DNA from: JBPCIX01 sp051005875
GTDB taxonomy: Bacteria; Actinomycetota; CADDZG01; JAHWKV01
Length of the DNA: 25,543 bases
NCBI GenBank assembly: GCA_051005875.1
Contig: JBPCIX010000078.1
Coordinates: forward strand, 1-25,543
Reading direction: 5' to 3'
Shown here: positions 14,637 to 20,598 of the stretch, in pieces
Numbering within the stretch: position 1 is the first letter of the stretch
Layout: the number at the start of each line of letters is the position of its first letter
Program-made: the position numbers and the translations under genes
Notes under the pieces: model-generated
Database searches by the model: none
Told to the model about the DNA's origin: nothing
Seen by the model: the letters and a program-made list of their open reading frames with translations, nothing else

Positions 14637-15608
14637 CTAGAGCGTGACCATGTCCCGCAGTTTGCCGGGGCTTGACGGGTGACGCAGCTTCGAAAGAGCC
14701 TTTGCTTCAATCTGGCGAATGCGCTCTCGGGTTAGATCAAACTCACGGCCGACTTCTTCGAGAGTTCTGGGCTCGCCGGTTACCAGGCCGAACCTGAGGG
14801 CCAGGACCTTTTTCTCGCGGTCAGAAAGCGTTCCCAGCATGCTCCAGAGGTCCTCTTGGCGTAGCGCCAAAGCGGCTGCCTCAAAAGGACCCTCTGCGTC
14901 TTCGTCTTGAATGAAGTCGCCAAGCTCGGCATCTTCATCGCCCACCGGCTCGTGGATCGAGACCGGCTCAGGAAGGACCCGGAATGCCTCGCGAACCTTG
15001 TCGGCCGTCATTTCAGCAGCCGATGCGATTTCGTCGATGGTAGCCTCGCGACCCAGCTGCTCCAACAGTTCCGACTGAACCTTGCGAACTCGGTACAGAG
15101 TTTCGACCATGTGGACCGGGATCCTGATGGTGCGCGCCTTGTCGGCGATTGCGCGGGTAATGGCCTGGCGAATCCACCAGGTGGCGTAGGTTGAGAACTT
15201 GAAACCGCGGCGGTAGTCGAACTTCTCAACGGCCCTCATGAGGCCAAGGTTGCCTTCTTGGATCAGGTCTAATAACGGCAAGCCGGCAGCGGAGTACTTT
15301 TTCGCAATAGAAACGACCAGCCGAAGGTTCGACTGAATGAACCGGCGCTTGGCGGCAAGGCCAGATTGCTCGGTCTTTTGCAGCTCACCCTTTTTCTTCT
15401 CCGAAAGCTTGCGCTTGGGCGCCAGCAGGGTGGCTGCGGACTCCTGCCCGGCTTCATAGGCCTTAGCCAGCTCAACTTCGTCAACGTCGGTAAGAAGGGG
15501 GTACTGGCCAATTTCGCGCAAGTACTGCCGCACCAGATCCTCGTGCGGAGCCTCTTCCCTGACTGCCAGGGCGGGTTCGTATTCCATATAGTCCTGCTCT
15601 CGTTTCAA
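14637..15608 (-). CDS. RNA polymerase sigma factor, sigma-70 family (RpoD/SigA/SigB-like)
   Basis: The 323-residue product is a primary or group 2 sigma factor. Region 1.2 is EDLVRQYLREIGQYPLLT (24-41). Region 2 includes NLRLVVSIAKKY, GLPLLDLIQEGNLGLMRAVEKFDY and FKFSTYATWWIRQAI, which set -10 recognition and melting. Region 3 follows, and region 4 ends in RTLEEVGREFDLTRERIRQIE and KLRHPSSPGKLRD. There is no long acidic region 1.1, which favours a group 2 (SigB-like) factor or a compact primary factor. The start is TTG 15608, behind the ribosome binding site GGAAGGA with an 8-base spacer; ATG 15587 is the alternative. It is transcribed toward thiI. Confidence 0.92.
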   Translation of the reverse strand: MKREQDYMEYEPALAVREEAPHEDLVRQYLREIGQYPLLTDVDEVELAKAYEAGQESAATLLAPKRKLSEKKKGELQKTEQSGLAAKRRFIQSNLRLVVSIAKKYSAAGLPLLDLIQEGNLGLMRAVEKFDYRRGFKFSTYATWWIRQAITRAIADKARTIRIPVHMVETLYRVRKVQSELLEQLGREATIDEIASAAEMTADKVREAFRVLPEPVSIHEPVGDEDAELGDFIQDEDAEGPFEAAALALRQEDLWSMLGTLSDREKKVLALRFGLVTGEPRTLEEVGREFDLTRERIRQIEAKALSKLRHPSSPGKLRDMVTL

Positions 15609-15630
15609 CTGCGGAGTCCTTCCACTATGC

Positions 15631-15642
15631 TAGGCACGCCTA
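15631..15642 (-). promoter_or_regulatory. dyad TAGGC-AC-GCCTA upstream of the sigma gene (weak iron-box-like)
   Basis: TAGGCACGCCTA is a symmetric site 23 bp before the sigma factor start. Its half-sites match the core of iron box 1 (TTAGGC-AA-GCCTAA). By eye only about 13 of 19 positions match the full DtxR/IdeR consensus, so its function as an iron box is doubtful. Confidence 0.35.
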
Positions 15643-15699
15643 ATGCGTGATATTTGACACGGCCGGCGCCTCGTTGGGCGAAAAGTTGCCGGGGGCGGA

Positions 15700-15728
15700 A
15701 TGATACGCCATTCTTGACAACTTGACAA
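15700..15728 (-). promoter_or_regulatory. candidate promoter of the sigma factor gene
   Basis: Read on the - strand, TTGTCA (15723-15728) and TATCAT (15700-15705) are 17 bp apart, a good housekeeping-type promoter. It would start transcription about 90 bases before the TTG start of the sigma gene. The -35 element lies inside a tandem pair of the 8-mer CTTGACAA (15713-15728). Confidence 0.6.
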
Positions 15729-15983
15729 GATCGACCCGAGAAGTTTTTTCACGTTACATTGTCAAGTAACGCTGAACTCGGACAAATATTCCCGCAAAAG
15801 GAGTGTCTTTCCAAAAATTATTATAGCCCAACGTAGGTCAGTTTGCCAAAAAATGGTCTTTGTACACGGAAAACGACGATTCGGCCTGAATCTGTCTAGG
15901 AATTGTTCCCTAGGTGAGCAAGCTAAACTCTCCCCGAAGGAATATTTTCAGGTCTTAGCGCCTAGGGCGCTTCGGAGCCCCCC

Positions 15984-16595
15984 TTATAGAGCCGACTGAT
16001 ACCGGTTGGTGACCTCATCCCAGTTTATGGCATTCCAAAATGCCTCGATGTACTCGGGGCGGCGGTTTTGGTACTTGAGGTAATAAGCGTGCTCCCACAC
16101 ATCAAGGCCCATCACCGGAGTCTTGCCGGTCATCAGGGGAGAATCCTGGTTGGGAAGGCTGATGCAATCGAGTTTTCCTCCGTCGACTACCAGCCAGGCC
16201 CATCCACTTCCAAAGTGATTGGCGGCGGCCGCCGTGAACTTTTCCTTGAAGTCTTTGAAAGAGCCGAAAGTCGAGGTAATTGCTTCCGAAATTGCCCCAG
16301 AGGGCTCGCCTCCTCCGCCTGGGCCGAGAATCGTCCAGAACAAAGAATGGTTCGAATGTCCGCCGCCGTGGTTTTTAACCGGGCCCTGCACGTCGGCCGG
16401 AACTTTCGAAAAATTGCGCATAAGGTCGTCGACGTTGTCGTAGTAAAGATCGTCCTTGCCATCGACGGCGGCGTTCAGCTTGTCCACGTACGTCTGGTGG
16501 TGCTTGGTGTGGTGGATTTCCATCGTCTTGGCATCGATGTGGGGCTCGAGTGCGTCGTAAGCGTAGGGAAGAGCTGGAAGGCTGTACTTGTTCAC
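15984..16595 (-). CDS. sodA: superoxide dismutase, Mn-type (Fe/Mn family)
   Basis: This cytoplasmic enzyme of 203 residues converts superoxide to hydrogen peroxide and oxygen. The metal-binding pattern is complete: MEIHHTKHHQTYV with the first histidine ligand H28, HSNHSLFW with the second, and DVWEHAYYLKYQNRR with the aspartate and last histidine. NQDSPLM carries the Gln-Asp pair typical of manganese enzymes. The start is GTG 16595, behind a very strong ribosome binding site (AAGGAGGTT, forward positions 16601-16609). The longer in-frame extension upstream is not homologous and overlaps surf1. It lies 74 bp downstream of surf1 on the same strand. Confidence 0.96.
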   Translation of the reverse strand: MNKYSLPALPYAYDALEPHIDAKTMEIHHTKHHQTYVDKLNAAVDGKDDLYYDNVDDLMRNFSKVPADVQGPVKNHGGGHSNHSLFWTILGPGGGGEPSGAISEAITSTFGSFKDFKEKFTAAAANHFGSGWAWLVVDGGKLDCISLPNQDSPLMTGKTPVMGLDVWEHAYYLKYQNRRPEYIEAFWNAINWDEVTNRYQSAL

Positions 16596-16669
16596 GGTGG
16601 AACCTCCTTGGGTTGGTATCGGTATAAAAATTCGGGATCTCAGATGATCCTGCCCACCTCTGAGTATAT

Positions 16670-17431
16670 TCAATCCGTCTGCTTGGTCCGGTCGGATGCG
16701 TGTCTGCGAATGAAGAAAAGGTAAGTGGCAGCCACAATGGCTGCAAAACTGAACCACTGGACTGCGTAGGATAAGTGCGACCCCTCGCCGGGTTTTGGAG
16801 AAGCGGAAACCTTGGGCAACGGCCCGGGATTGCGGGGAACTTGTTCCTCCAGCCGCAGAACCAGGGGGAGAACCCGGTACGGAAGCTGTTGGTCCAAGCG
16901 TGCTAGATCTACCCTCTGCACGCGCTTCACCGGCCCGGTCGGCGGATCCTTCGGTCCCAAGCCTGTCCGAGGCTGCGGCGGGAGTAGAACCCCGGTCAAC
17001 GCAACGCGTCCAGTCGGCGGTCCTGCCTGAACGATGGGGGGCTCACTAAGATCCATGGGAACCCAGCCCCGGTCGACAACGACCGCAAGGCCGGGTTTGA
17101 TCATAAGGGGAGTCAGCAGATGGCTTCCCGGCCTGCCGAGATCTGAGCGGCCTTCTAGAAGCACTTCCCGTTCGGGGTCAAAAACGCCCTCAACGGTGGC
17201 CCGGCGGAAGGCATGCTGTGCCCGACCCTTAGGTGAATCCGCTGCGGAAGGCAGGAGTTGTTCGAGAGGCGCAGGCATCTTACGGCTTTGACTTTCGATG
17301 ACTGCGATTTCAACCCGTCGCTGACCCAGGCGCTCGACCTGCCAAAATCCGAGAGATATAAAAAGGGCGGCGATAGCGATAATCATCAGGTGCGCGGCGA
17401 TCCAGCGGGGCCGAAGCAAGAAGCGGTACAT
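16670..17431 (-). CDS. SURF1 family cytochrome oxidase biogenesis protein
   Basis: SURF1 proteins help assemble haem-copper cytochrome c oxidase, probably by handling haem a. The product of about 253 residues has an N-terminal membrane segment (about 13-33, HLMIIAIAALFISLGFWQ) ending in the signature GFWQVERL. A periplasmic domain with VVVDRGWVP follows, then a C-terminal membrane segment containing HLSYAVQWFSFAAIVAATYLFF. Two membrane helices with an external domain between them is the usual topology. The start is ATG 17431; an in-frame TTG at 17437 overlaps the vapC stop (TTGA). It directly follows the vapBC module, an unusual neighbour. No other cytochrome oxidase genes are in the window. 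Confidence 0.9.
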   Translation of the reverse strand: MYRFLLRPRWIAAHLMIIAIAALFISLGFWQVERLGQRRVEIAVIESQSRKMPAPLEQLLPSAADSPKGRAQHAFRRATVEGVFDPEREVLLEGRSDLGRPGSHLLTPLMIKPGLAVVVDRGWVPMDLSEPPIVQAGPPTGRVALTGVLLPPQPRTGLGPKDPPTGPVKRVQRVDLARLDQQLPYRVLPLVLRLEEQVPRNPGPLPKVSASPKPGEGSHLSYAVQWFSFAAIVAATYLFFIRRHASDRTKQTD

Positions 17432-17433
17432 CT

Positions 17434-17871
17434 TCAATCAGCATAGGCGACCACTGGAGGCGCGACCGCCAGGCCCGCGTCCTGGGCTGCTCGGCCGAGA
17501 CGTTTATCCCAGGTGACCACGACCAAGTCTTCATCTTCCAGACTGAGGGCTGCCCCCAAATGGACGCTGTCATAGGCTCTGAGCGAGTGCTTTTCAGCCA
17601 GGACGCCTGCTTGCCGCGTCAGGGTATCCGTTACCTCAACGATATCCATTTGGTCCCATCTCACTTCGAGGTCGGCTTTGGCATCCCGCAATCCCACTGA
17701 CGAAAGACGTCCGTCGCGGAGTGCGGCGGCCAACGCTGCCCTAGCTTCGGGGTAGGTCGTTCGGCATGTCGTTGCCTCTGATTCATTCCACCAGACGCGC
17801 ATTGAATCCGACCCTTCTTCTGCAACAAGGAGCTTCACCAGGCCCGAGGTGTCCAGGTAAATAAAGCTCAA
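17434..17871 (-). CDS. vapC: PIN-domain ribonuclease toxin (VapC family)
   Basis: The 145-residue product is a PIN-domain RNase, the toxin of a type II VapBC system. The acidic catalytic residues are visible: D7 in IYLDTSGLVKLL, a glutamate in TYPEARAALA, the aspartate in LRAYDSVHLGAAL and the last in VVTWDKRL. The start is TTG 17871, overlapping the antitoxin stop by the four bases TTGA, which implies translational coupling. Downstream its stop touches surf1. The family is certain; the RNA target is unknown. Confidence 0.93.
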   Translation of the reverse strand: MSFIYLDTSGLVKLLVAEEGSDSMRVWWNESEATTCRTTYPEARAALAAALRDGRLSSVGLRDAKADLEVRWDQMDIVEVTDTLTRQAGVLAEKHSLRAYDSVHLGAALSLEDEDLVVVTWDKRLGRAAQDAGLAVAPPVVAYAD

Positions 17872-18137
17872 CGATCCCTTTGCTCGGATACCAGGCCGGA
17901 AACGCTTCCCTTGGATTTCACACCTCGCCGGGCAGGAGTCTTCGCACTCCGTGCAGGTGTGATCGCGCCTTCAGCAATTAATCGGTCCATGGCGGGCGTA
18001 TACGAAACTCCGCTCAGCCGGGCCACCGGCTTGCCTCGGTCGGTTATAAGCACCTGCCCTCCATCGCGGACGGCAGCCAACCAACGGCTCAAGTTGTCCC
18101 GCAGTTCTTTGACGCCAATTTCGAGTGTCTCTTGCAT
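17868..18137 (-). CDS. vapB: Phd/YefM-type antitoxin (VapB)
   Basis: The 89-residue antitoxin starts MQETLEIGVKELRDNLSRWLAAVRDGGQVLITDRGKPVARL, the Phd/YefM fold that binds DNA as a dimer. The C-terminal half is basic and disordered-looking (TPARSAKTPARRGVKSKG), the part that would wrap the toxin. I chose ATG 18137 because GGGAGAG sits just upstream. An in-frame ATG at 18158 lies in the -10 region (TATAAT at 18157-18162) and is unlikely. A perfect palindrome at 18173-18182 is the probable autoregulatory operator. Confidence 0.88.
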   Translation of the reverse strand: MQETLEIGVKELRDNLSRWLAAVRDGGQVLITDRGKPVARLSGVSYTPAMDRLIAEGAITPARSAKTPARRGVKSKGSVSGLVSEQRDR

Positions 18138-18156
18138 ATTTCTCTCCCAAGTAGCC

Positions 18157-18182
18157 ATTATAGCCTCTGGAAAGTGTACACT
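18157..18182 (-). promoter_or_regulatory. vapBC promoter -10 and palindromic operator
   Basis: Read on the - strand, a perfect -10 TATAAT (18157-18162) lies about 20 bases before the vapB start. The 10-bp perfect palindrome AGTGTACACT (18173-18182) is where the -35 would be; no good -35 sequence exists. A VapB/VapBC dimer bound there would repress its own promoter, the common type II arrangement. Confidence 0.6.
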
Positions 18183-18196
18183 ACGCCCCGCATACG

Positions 18197-18220
18197 AGTA
18201 TGCCTGCGAGCAGGCATACT
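18197..18220. repeat. 24-bp perfect inverted repeat upstream of tRNA-Val
   Basis: AGTATGCCTGC-GA-GCAGGCATACT is an 11-bp perfect dyad around a GA centre. It overlaps a second dyad, CATAC-GA-GTATG (18191-18202), so the same half-site words are reused around two GA centres. It lies 11 bp before the tRNA gene and 14 bp beyond the vapB operator. It could be an operator or a cruciform-forming site; no T-run makes it a terminator. Confidence 0.6.
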
Positions 18221-18231
18221 GCAGGGAGAGC

Positions 18232-18303
18232 GGGCGCTTAGCTCAGCGGGAGAGCGCTGCCCTTACAAGGCAGAAGTCGCTGGTTCGATCCCAGCAGCGC
18301 CCA
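18232..18303 (+). tRNA. tRNA-Val (anticodon UAC)
   Basis: The full cloverleaf can be drawn: acceptor GGGCGCT/AGCGCCC, D-arm GCTC-AGCGGGA-GAGC, anticodon arm CTGCC-CTTACAA-GGCAG with anticodon TAC, and T-arm GCTGG-TTCGATC-CCAGC. The discriminator is A, and CCA is not encoded. The 72-nt gene reads valine codons GTA/GTN. Its 3' part from position 18260 on is duplicated at 22794-22846, marking it as an integration site. Confidence 0.97.
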
Positions 18304-18312
18304 CGATGCGTT
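18260..18312 (+). repeat. attL, 53-bp direct repeat (left copy)
   Basis: The left copy begins CCCTTACAAGGCAGAAG and ends CGATGCGTT, and includes the 3' 44 bases of the intact tRNA-Val. It is identical to 22794-22846. Left of it is the original chromosome; right of it is the island. Confidence 0.9.
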
Positions 18313-18377
18313 TTACCTGGTCAGAGGCACAATTCAATGGCTCGCGCTTGCGGGCTGACCTCCATAAAACTTCCACC

Positions 18378-18396
18378 AGTACACATTTAGTACACA
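18378..18396 (+). repeat. paired AGTACACA sites, left end (probable arm-type sites)
   Basis: AGTACACA occurs at 18378-18385 and 18389-18396, same orientation, 11-bp period, 66 bp inside attL. The same pair with the same period and orientation lies near the right end (22647-22665). Paired short direct repeats flanking the core at both ends fit the arm sites of a tyrosine integrase or the sites of an excisionase. A dyad, CGCGAT-AACC-ATCGCG, follows at 18402-18417. Confidence 0.6.
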
Positions 18397-18531
18397 ACAA
18401 CCGCGATAACCATCGCGAAATTGCGCTTGGTATCGACCTTTCTTGCTCAGAAAATCAGCCCGGCGGCTTACCGAACATCCCAAGCATTCGGCCGACGCGG
18501 GCCCTCCGACTAGCAGCAGGAGGTGGTAATT

Positions 18532-19059
18532 GTGGACGAGGTTGAACCCGAAGAATCCAGCTTTGCTCTGAGCGATGCGGCCTGGAACGCCCTGCTGGGC
18601 GCGGCTTCCGAGGTCGAAGAATTGCTGAAAGGAGACAAAGAAATTCTGCGTGCGGGTGAGCCCGCTTCCTCGACGGCACTGGTCGCCTTTATGCCCCGTC
18701 GGTTTTTGCTGAGGTACGACGGTGAGTTTGCCGAGCGGCTGGGGCGGACGGCAACAGACTTGAACAACGGAATGCAACAGAGGCGGAATGAGGGCTGGGC
18801 CTACCCATACGAGACTTTCCTTAACAGCGTAGTGGAAGAGATGCTGATGGCCCGCATCATTGCTCTGGCGGTTGAGAATGCAGCCTCTCTTGTGGTTGCA
18901 ACAGAACTGAGGATGCTGGATGACGTGGGCTTCGAAGACCGAGACTTCGAGTGGCTATACGACCTCAGTCACGACGGGATAACAGACGACTCGCGACTGG
19001 CGGAGCAGCTTGGCTTCGCGAATTTAGGTTTTGAAGAGTGGTTCGAGCCTTTTCGCTGA
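18532..19059 (+). CDS. hypothetical acidic protein of the island
   Basis: I do not recognise this 175-residue protein. It is acidic and mostly helical by appearance, with no signal peptide or membrane segment. Visible features are an acidic N-terminus (VDEVEPEESSFALSDAAW), a central YDGEFAERLGRTATDLNNGMQQRRNEGWAYPYETFLNSVVEEMLMARIIAL, and a tryptophan-rich end, WLYDLSHDGITDD and FEEWFEPFR. GTG 18532 is chosen because AGGAGG (18518-18523) lies eight bases upstream; an in-frame GTG at 18523 overlaps that site. It is the first gene after attL, where integrative elements often carry regulators or cargo. Its stop abuts an integrase remnant. Confidence 0.65.
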   Translation: MDEVEPEESSFALSDAAWNALLGAASEVEELLKGDKEILRAGEPASSTALVAFMPRRFLLRYDGEFAERLGRTATDLNNGMQQRRNEGWAYPYETFLNSVVEEMLMARIIALAVENAASLVVATELRMLDDVGFEDRDFEWLYDLSHDGITDDSRLAEQLGFANLGFEEWFEPFR

Positions 19060-19144
19060 GTCCTCATCGCAGCATCCTGCGGAGGATTGGCTCAAGACGG
19101 AGGCAGAGAAGGTCGGATACCGCCCGCCAGACGAGGCGCCCTAG
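19058..19144 (+). pseudogene. remnant 1 of an integrase arm-binding domain
   Basis: In the frame ending at TAG 19144 the sequence reads AEDWLKTEAEKVGYRPPDEAP, the end of the N-terminal arm-DNA-binding domain of tyrosine recombinases. The same word, WLKTEAEK, recurs in remnant 2 about 357 bp downstream. No start or N-terminal half is visible; the frame merges with the end of the preceding hypothetical gene. It is probably one side of a duplication. Confidence 0.5.
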
Positions 19145-19326
19145 GCGCCCGCGATCAGCCTCCGAATGAGGGCGAAGATGCGCTGATGCCGAGGCCGGGA
19201 ACGCACCGGACGGTACCCGCCCCTACGCCACACGAGGGATCGCCGACGACTCGAGAAGCAGAGCACCTCCTTGAGCGATAGTCTCGTTTCAGAGTTTGGG
19301 ACCAAGCCCAAGAACGGAGGAGCGAG

Positions 19327-19501
19327 ATGAGCGAAGTCAAGGCGAACGTCAGGCAGGACGGCGCGAACTGGGTCGCACAGTTGTCGCGTGCCCGGTAAGC
19401 CAGAGATCAGCAAGTCCTTCGGCTCCAAGAGCGCTGCCGAGGGTTGGCTCAAGACGGAGGCGGAGAAGGCCGGGATACATCCCCCACCGGCCGGTGGGTG
19501 A
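19327..19501 (+). pseudogene. remnant 2 of an integrase arm-binding domain, frameshifted
   Basis: Behind a strong ribosome binding site (GGAGGAG, about 19317-19323), ATG 19327 opens MSEVKANVRQDGANWVAQLSRAR and stops at 19398. Shifting frame at about 19392-19394 continues GKPEISKSFGSKSAAEGWLKTEAEKAGIHPPPAGG to TGA 19501. Joined, the two parts look like the AP2-like/SAM-like N-terminal domain of a phage-type tyrosine integrase, which binds arm sites. No core-binding or catalytic domain (R..H..R..Y) follows. Either this is a broken integrase gene, or a small stand-alone arm-binding protein with one frameshift. Confidence 0.55.
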
Positions 19502-19656
19502 TCCAATCAACGACGACCGCGCGTCATAGCCGCGGGTCATGCGGGCGGTCGCGCTAGCCGCCGCAGGTGAGGACGCCTCGGACTGACGGTGGGGTTGTGG
19601 TTCGAGTCGCCCTCCGACACCCTGCAGTCGGCCTGCGGTAGCTCCGCACTCCACGT

Positions 19657-19674
19657 GATACCACGTGTGGTATC
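19657..19674 (+). promoter_or_regulatory. operator of the RelE/HigA-like module (18-bp inverted repeat)
   Basis: GATACCAC-GT-GTGGTATC is a perfect 8-bp inverted repeat with a 2-bp centre, nine bases before the toxin start. Its right arm contains TATCGT (19671-19676), which at that spacing could be the -10 of a leaderless transcript starting at GTG 19683. Binding by the XRE-type antitoxin would occlude the promoter, giving autoregulation. Confidence 0.72.
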
Positions 19675-19682
19675 GTTGATTG

Positions 19683-20009
19683 GTGTGGGTGGTCCGATAT
19701 CTCGACGAGGTGGTGGCCGAGCGGAAACGACTCCCGGTGCAGGAGATGAACGCCATGGACCGGGCGGTGGACAAGCTCGAGGCCTTCGGTCCGCGGTTGC
19801 CTTTTCCGCACCAGAGCGATGTGCGCGGATCTGTCGATCTGCGGGAGTTGCGGCCGCGTGCGGGCCGGAGTCCGTGGAGAGCGTTGTACCGAAGAACCGG
19901 GGACGTGTTCGTTATCGCAGCGATTGGACCGGAGGCGCAGGCGAATCCGCAGGGCTTCAGGCGGGCGGTCCGGGCCGCCGTGACGAGACTCGACAAGTAC
20001 GCGACGTGA
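19683..20009 (+). CDS. RelE/HigB-like toxin (Gp49/DUF891 type)
   Basis: The product of about 108 residues matches the phage Gp49-like (DUF891) branch of the RelE/ParE toxins: VVRYLDEVVAERKRLPVQEMNAMDRAVDKLEAFGPRLP near the N-terminus, then DLRELRPRAGRSPWRALYRR, and a C-terminal FRRAVRAAVTRLDKY helix. Such toxins are ribosome-associated mRNA endonucleases. The start is GTG 19683 (leaderless behind the operator) or TTG 19680. Toxin precedes antitoxin, the HigBA order. Base composition is richer in G+C than the chromosomal genes, so acquisition from another source is likely. The usual DUF891 ending with KKSQ-type lysines is replaced by PEAQANPQGF. Confidence 0.85.
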   Translation: MWVVRYLDEVVAERKRLPVQEMNAMDRAVDKLEAFGPRLPFPHQSDVRGSVDLRELRPRAGRSPWRALYRRTGDVFVIAAIGPEAQANPQGFRRAVRAAVTRLDKYAT

Positions 20010-20018
20010 GGTGACTGA

Positions 20019-20342
20019 ATGACGATGAAGAAGAGCGCGCAAAACCTCAAGACGCACAAGCGGGTCGTCGCGGAGAGCATGAAGGACGCGGAGTACCGCG
20101 CGGAAGCTGAGCGGACGCAGTTTGCCCACGAGGTGGCGATGCGCGTCATCGCGTACAGGATCGAGCACGCCATCAGCCAGGCGGAGCTAGGGCGCCGAGT
20201 CGGCCTCCGACAACCGCACGTCGCGCGTCTTGAGGCGGGTGATCACGAGCCGTCGTTGACGACCTTGGCTCGACTCTCACGCACGCTCGGCATCGAGTTC
20301 CACATCAACATCACCCCCAACCGTTTCGAAATCACCGCGTAA
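20019..20342 (+). CDS. XRE-family HTH antitoxin (HigA-like)
   Basis: The 107-residue protein has an N-terminal helical extension (about 1-45) and an XRE-type helix-turn-helix: RIEHAISQAELGRRVGLRQPHVARLEAGDHEPSLTTLARLSRTLGIEFHINI. Such proteins neutralise the preceding RelE-type toxin and repress the operon by binding the palindrome at 19657-19674. The ATG has GAGGTGA upstream, and the gap to the toxin is 9 bp. The last strand (HINITPNRFEITA) is typical of antitoxins that pair with Gp49-type toxins. Confidence 0.88.
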   Translation: MTMKKSAQNLKTHKRVVAESMKDAEYRAEAERTQFAHEVAMRVIAYRIEHAISQAELGRRVGLRQPHVARLEAGDHEPSLTTLARLSRTLGIEFHINITPNRFEITA

Positions 20343-20590
20343 CTGATCGGCCCACTTGTAAAGCCGCCCACCGAGGCCCCGGGGAAGGCGTGTTTTAGCG
20401 CGGCGACGAGTCTGGCAACTTTCTGAGGACCTAATCCGAGCTTCTCCGTCAAAGTTCGTGTGAGTTCGTCGAGCACGCGGGAACTCCAGTGGAGATCAAT
20501 CACTTCAGCTTCGGCAAGCCGGCAGAAAAAATCACGGATCTGGGCGTCGACCAACACATTGGCATCTAGAAAGATCCGGGGACGGCGCAA
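20343..20590 (-). pseudogene. truncated PIN-domain toxin gene
   Basis: The - strand encodes the first 80 or so residues of a PIN protein: RIFLDANVLVDAQIRDFFCRLAEAEVIDLHWSSRVLDELTRTL, with the first catalytic aspartate in DANVL and the glutamate in LDELTR, then QKVARLVAALKHAFPGASVGGF. Members of this family normally continue to about 180-190 residues with a further acidic motif (DPDD-type). Here the frame runs straight into the antisense of the HigA-like gene. The C-terminal half with its essential aspartates is lost, so the toxin is likely inactive. It follows its antitoxin gene after 8 bp. Confidence 0.78.
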
Positions 20591-20598
20591 TCAGGGTT

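Larger units (their letters stand above)
15609..15983. other. 375-bp intergenic region between sodA and the sigma gene
   Basis: No gene is visible. It holds the sigma promoter and dyad described separately. The 8-mer CTTGACAA occurs twice in tandem (15713-15728), and its inverted form TTGTCAAG is at 15759-15766. An imperfect hairpin lies at 15896-15913 (CTAGGAA-TTG-TTCCCTAG). A hairpin AGCGCC-TAG-GGCGCT at 15957-15971 lies just past the sodA stop. That last stem could be a weak sodA terminator, but no T-run follows on the - strand. Confidence 0.5.

Noticed and set aside
16596..16757. Longer start for superoxide dismutase
   Set aside because: The extension reads into surf1 and lacks homology, while GTG 16595 has an excellent ribosome binding site and the standard N-terminus.
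18132..18545. Open frames overlapping the tRNA-Val gene on both strands
   Set aside because: They cover a structurally perfect tRNA and show no protein family features.
19087..19281. 64-codon open frame between the integrase remnants
   Set aside because: It runs out of frame with the integrase remnant and has low-complexity composition without a ribosome binding site.
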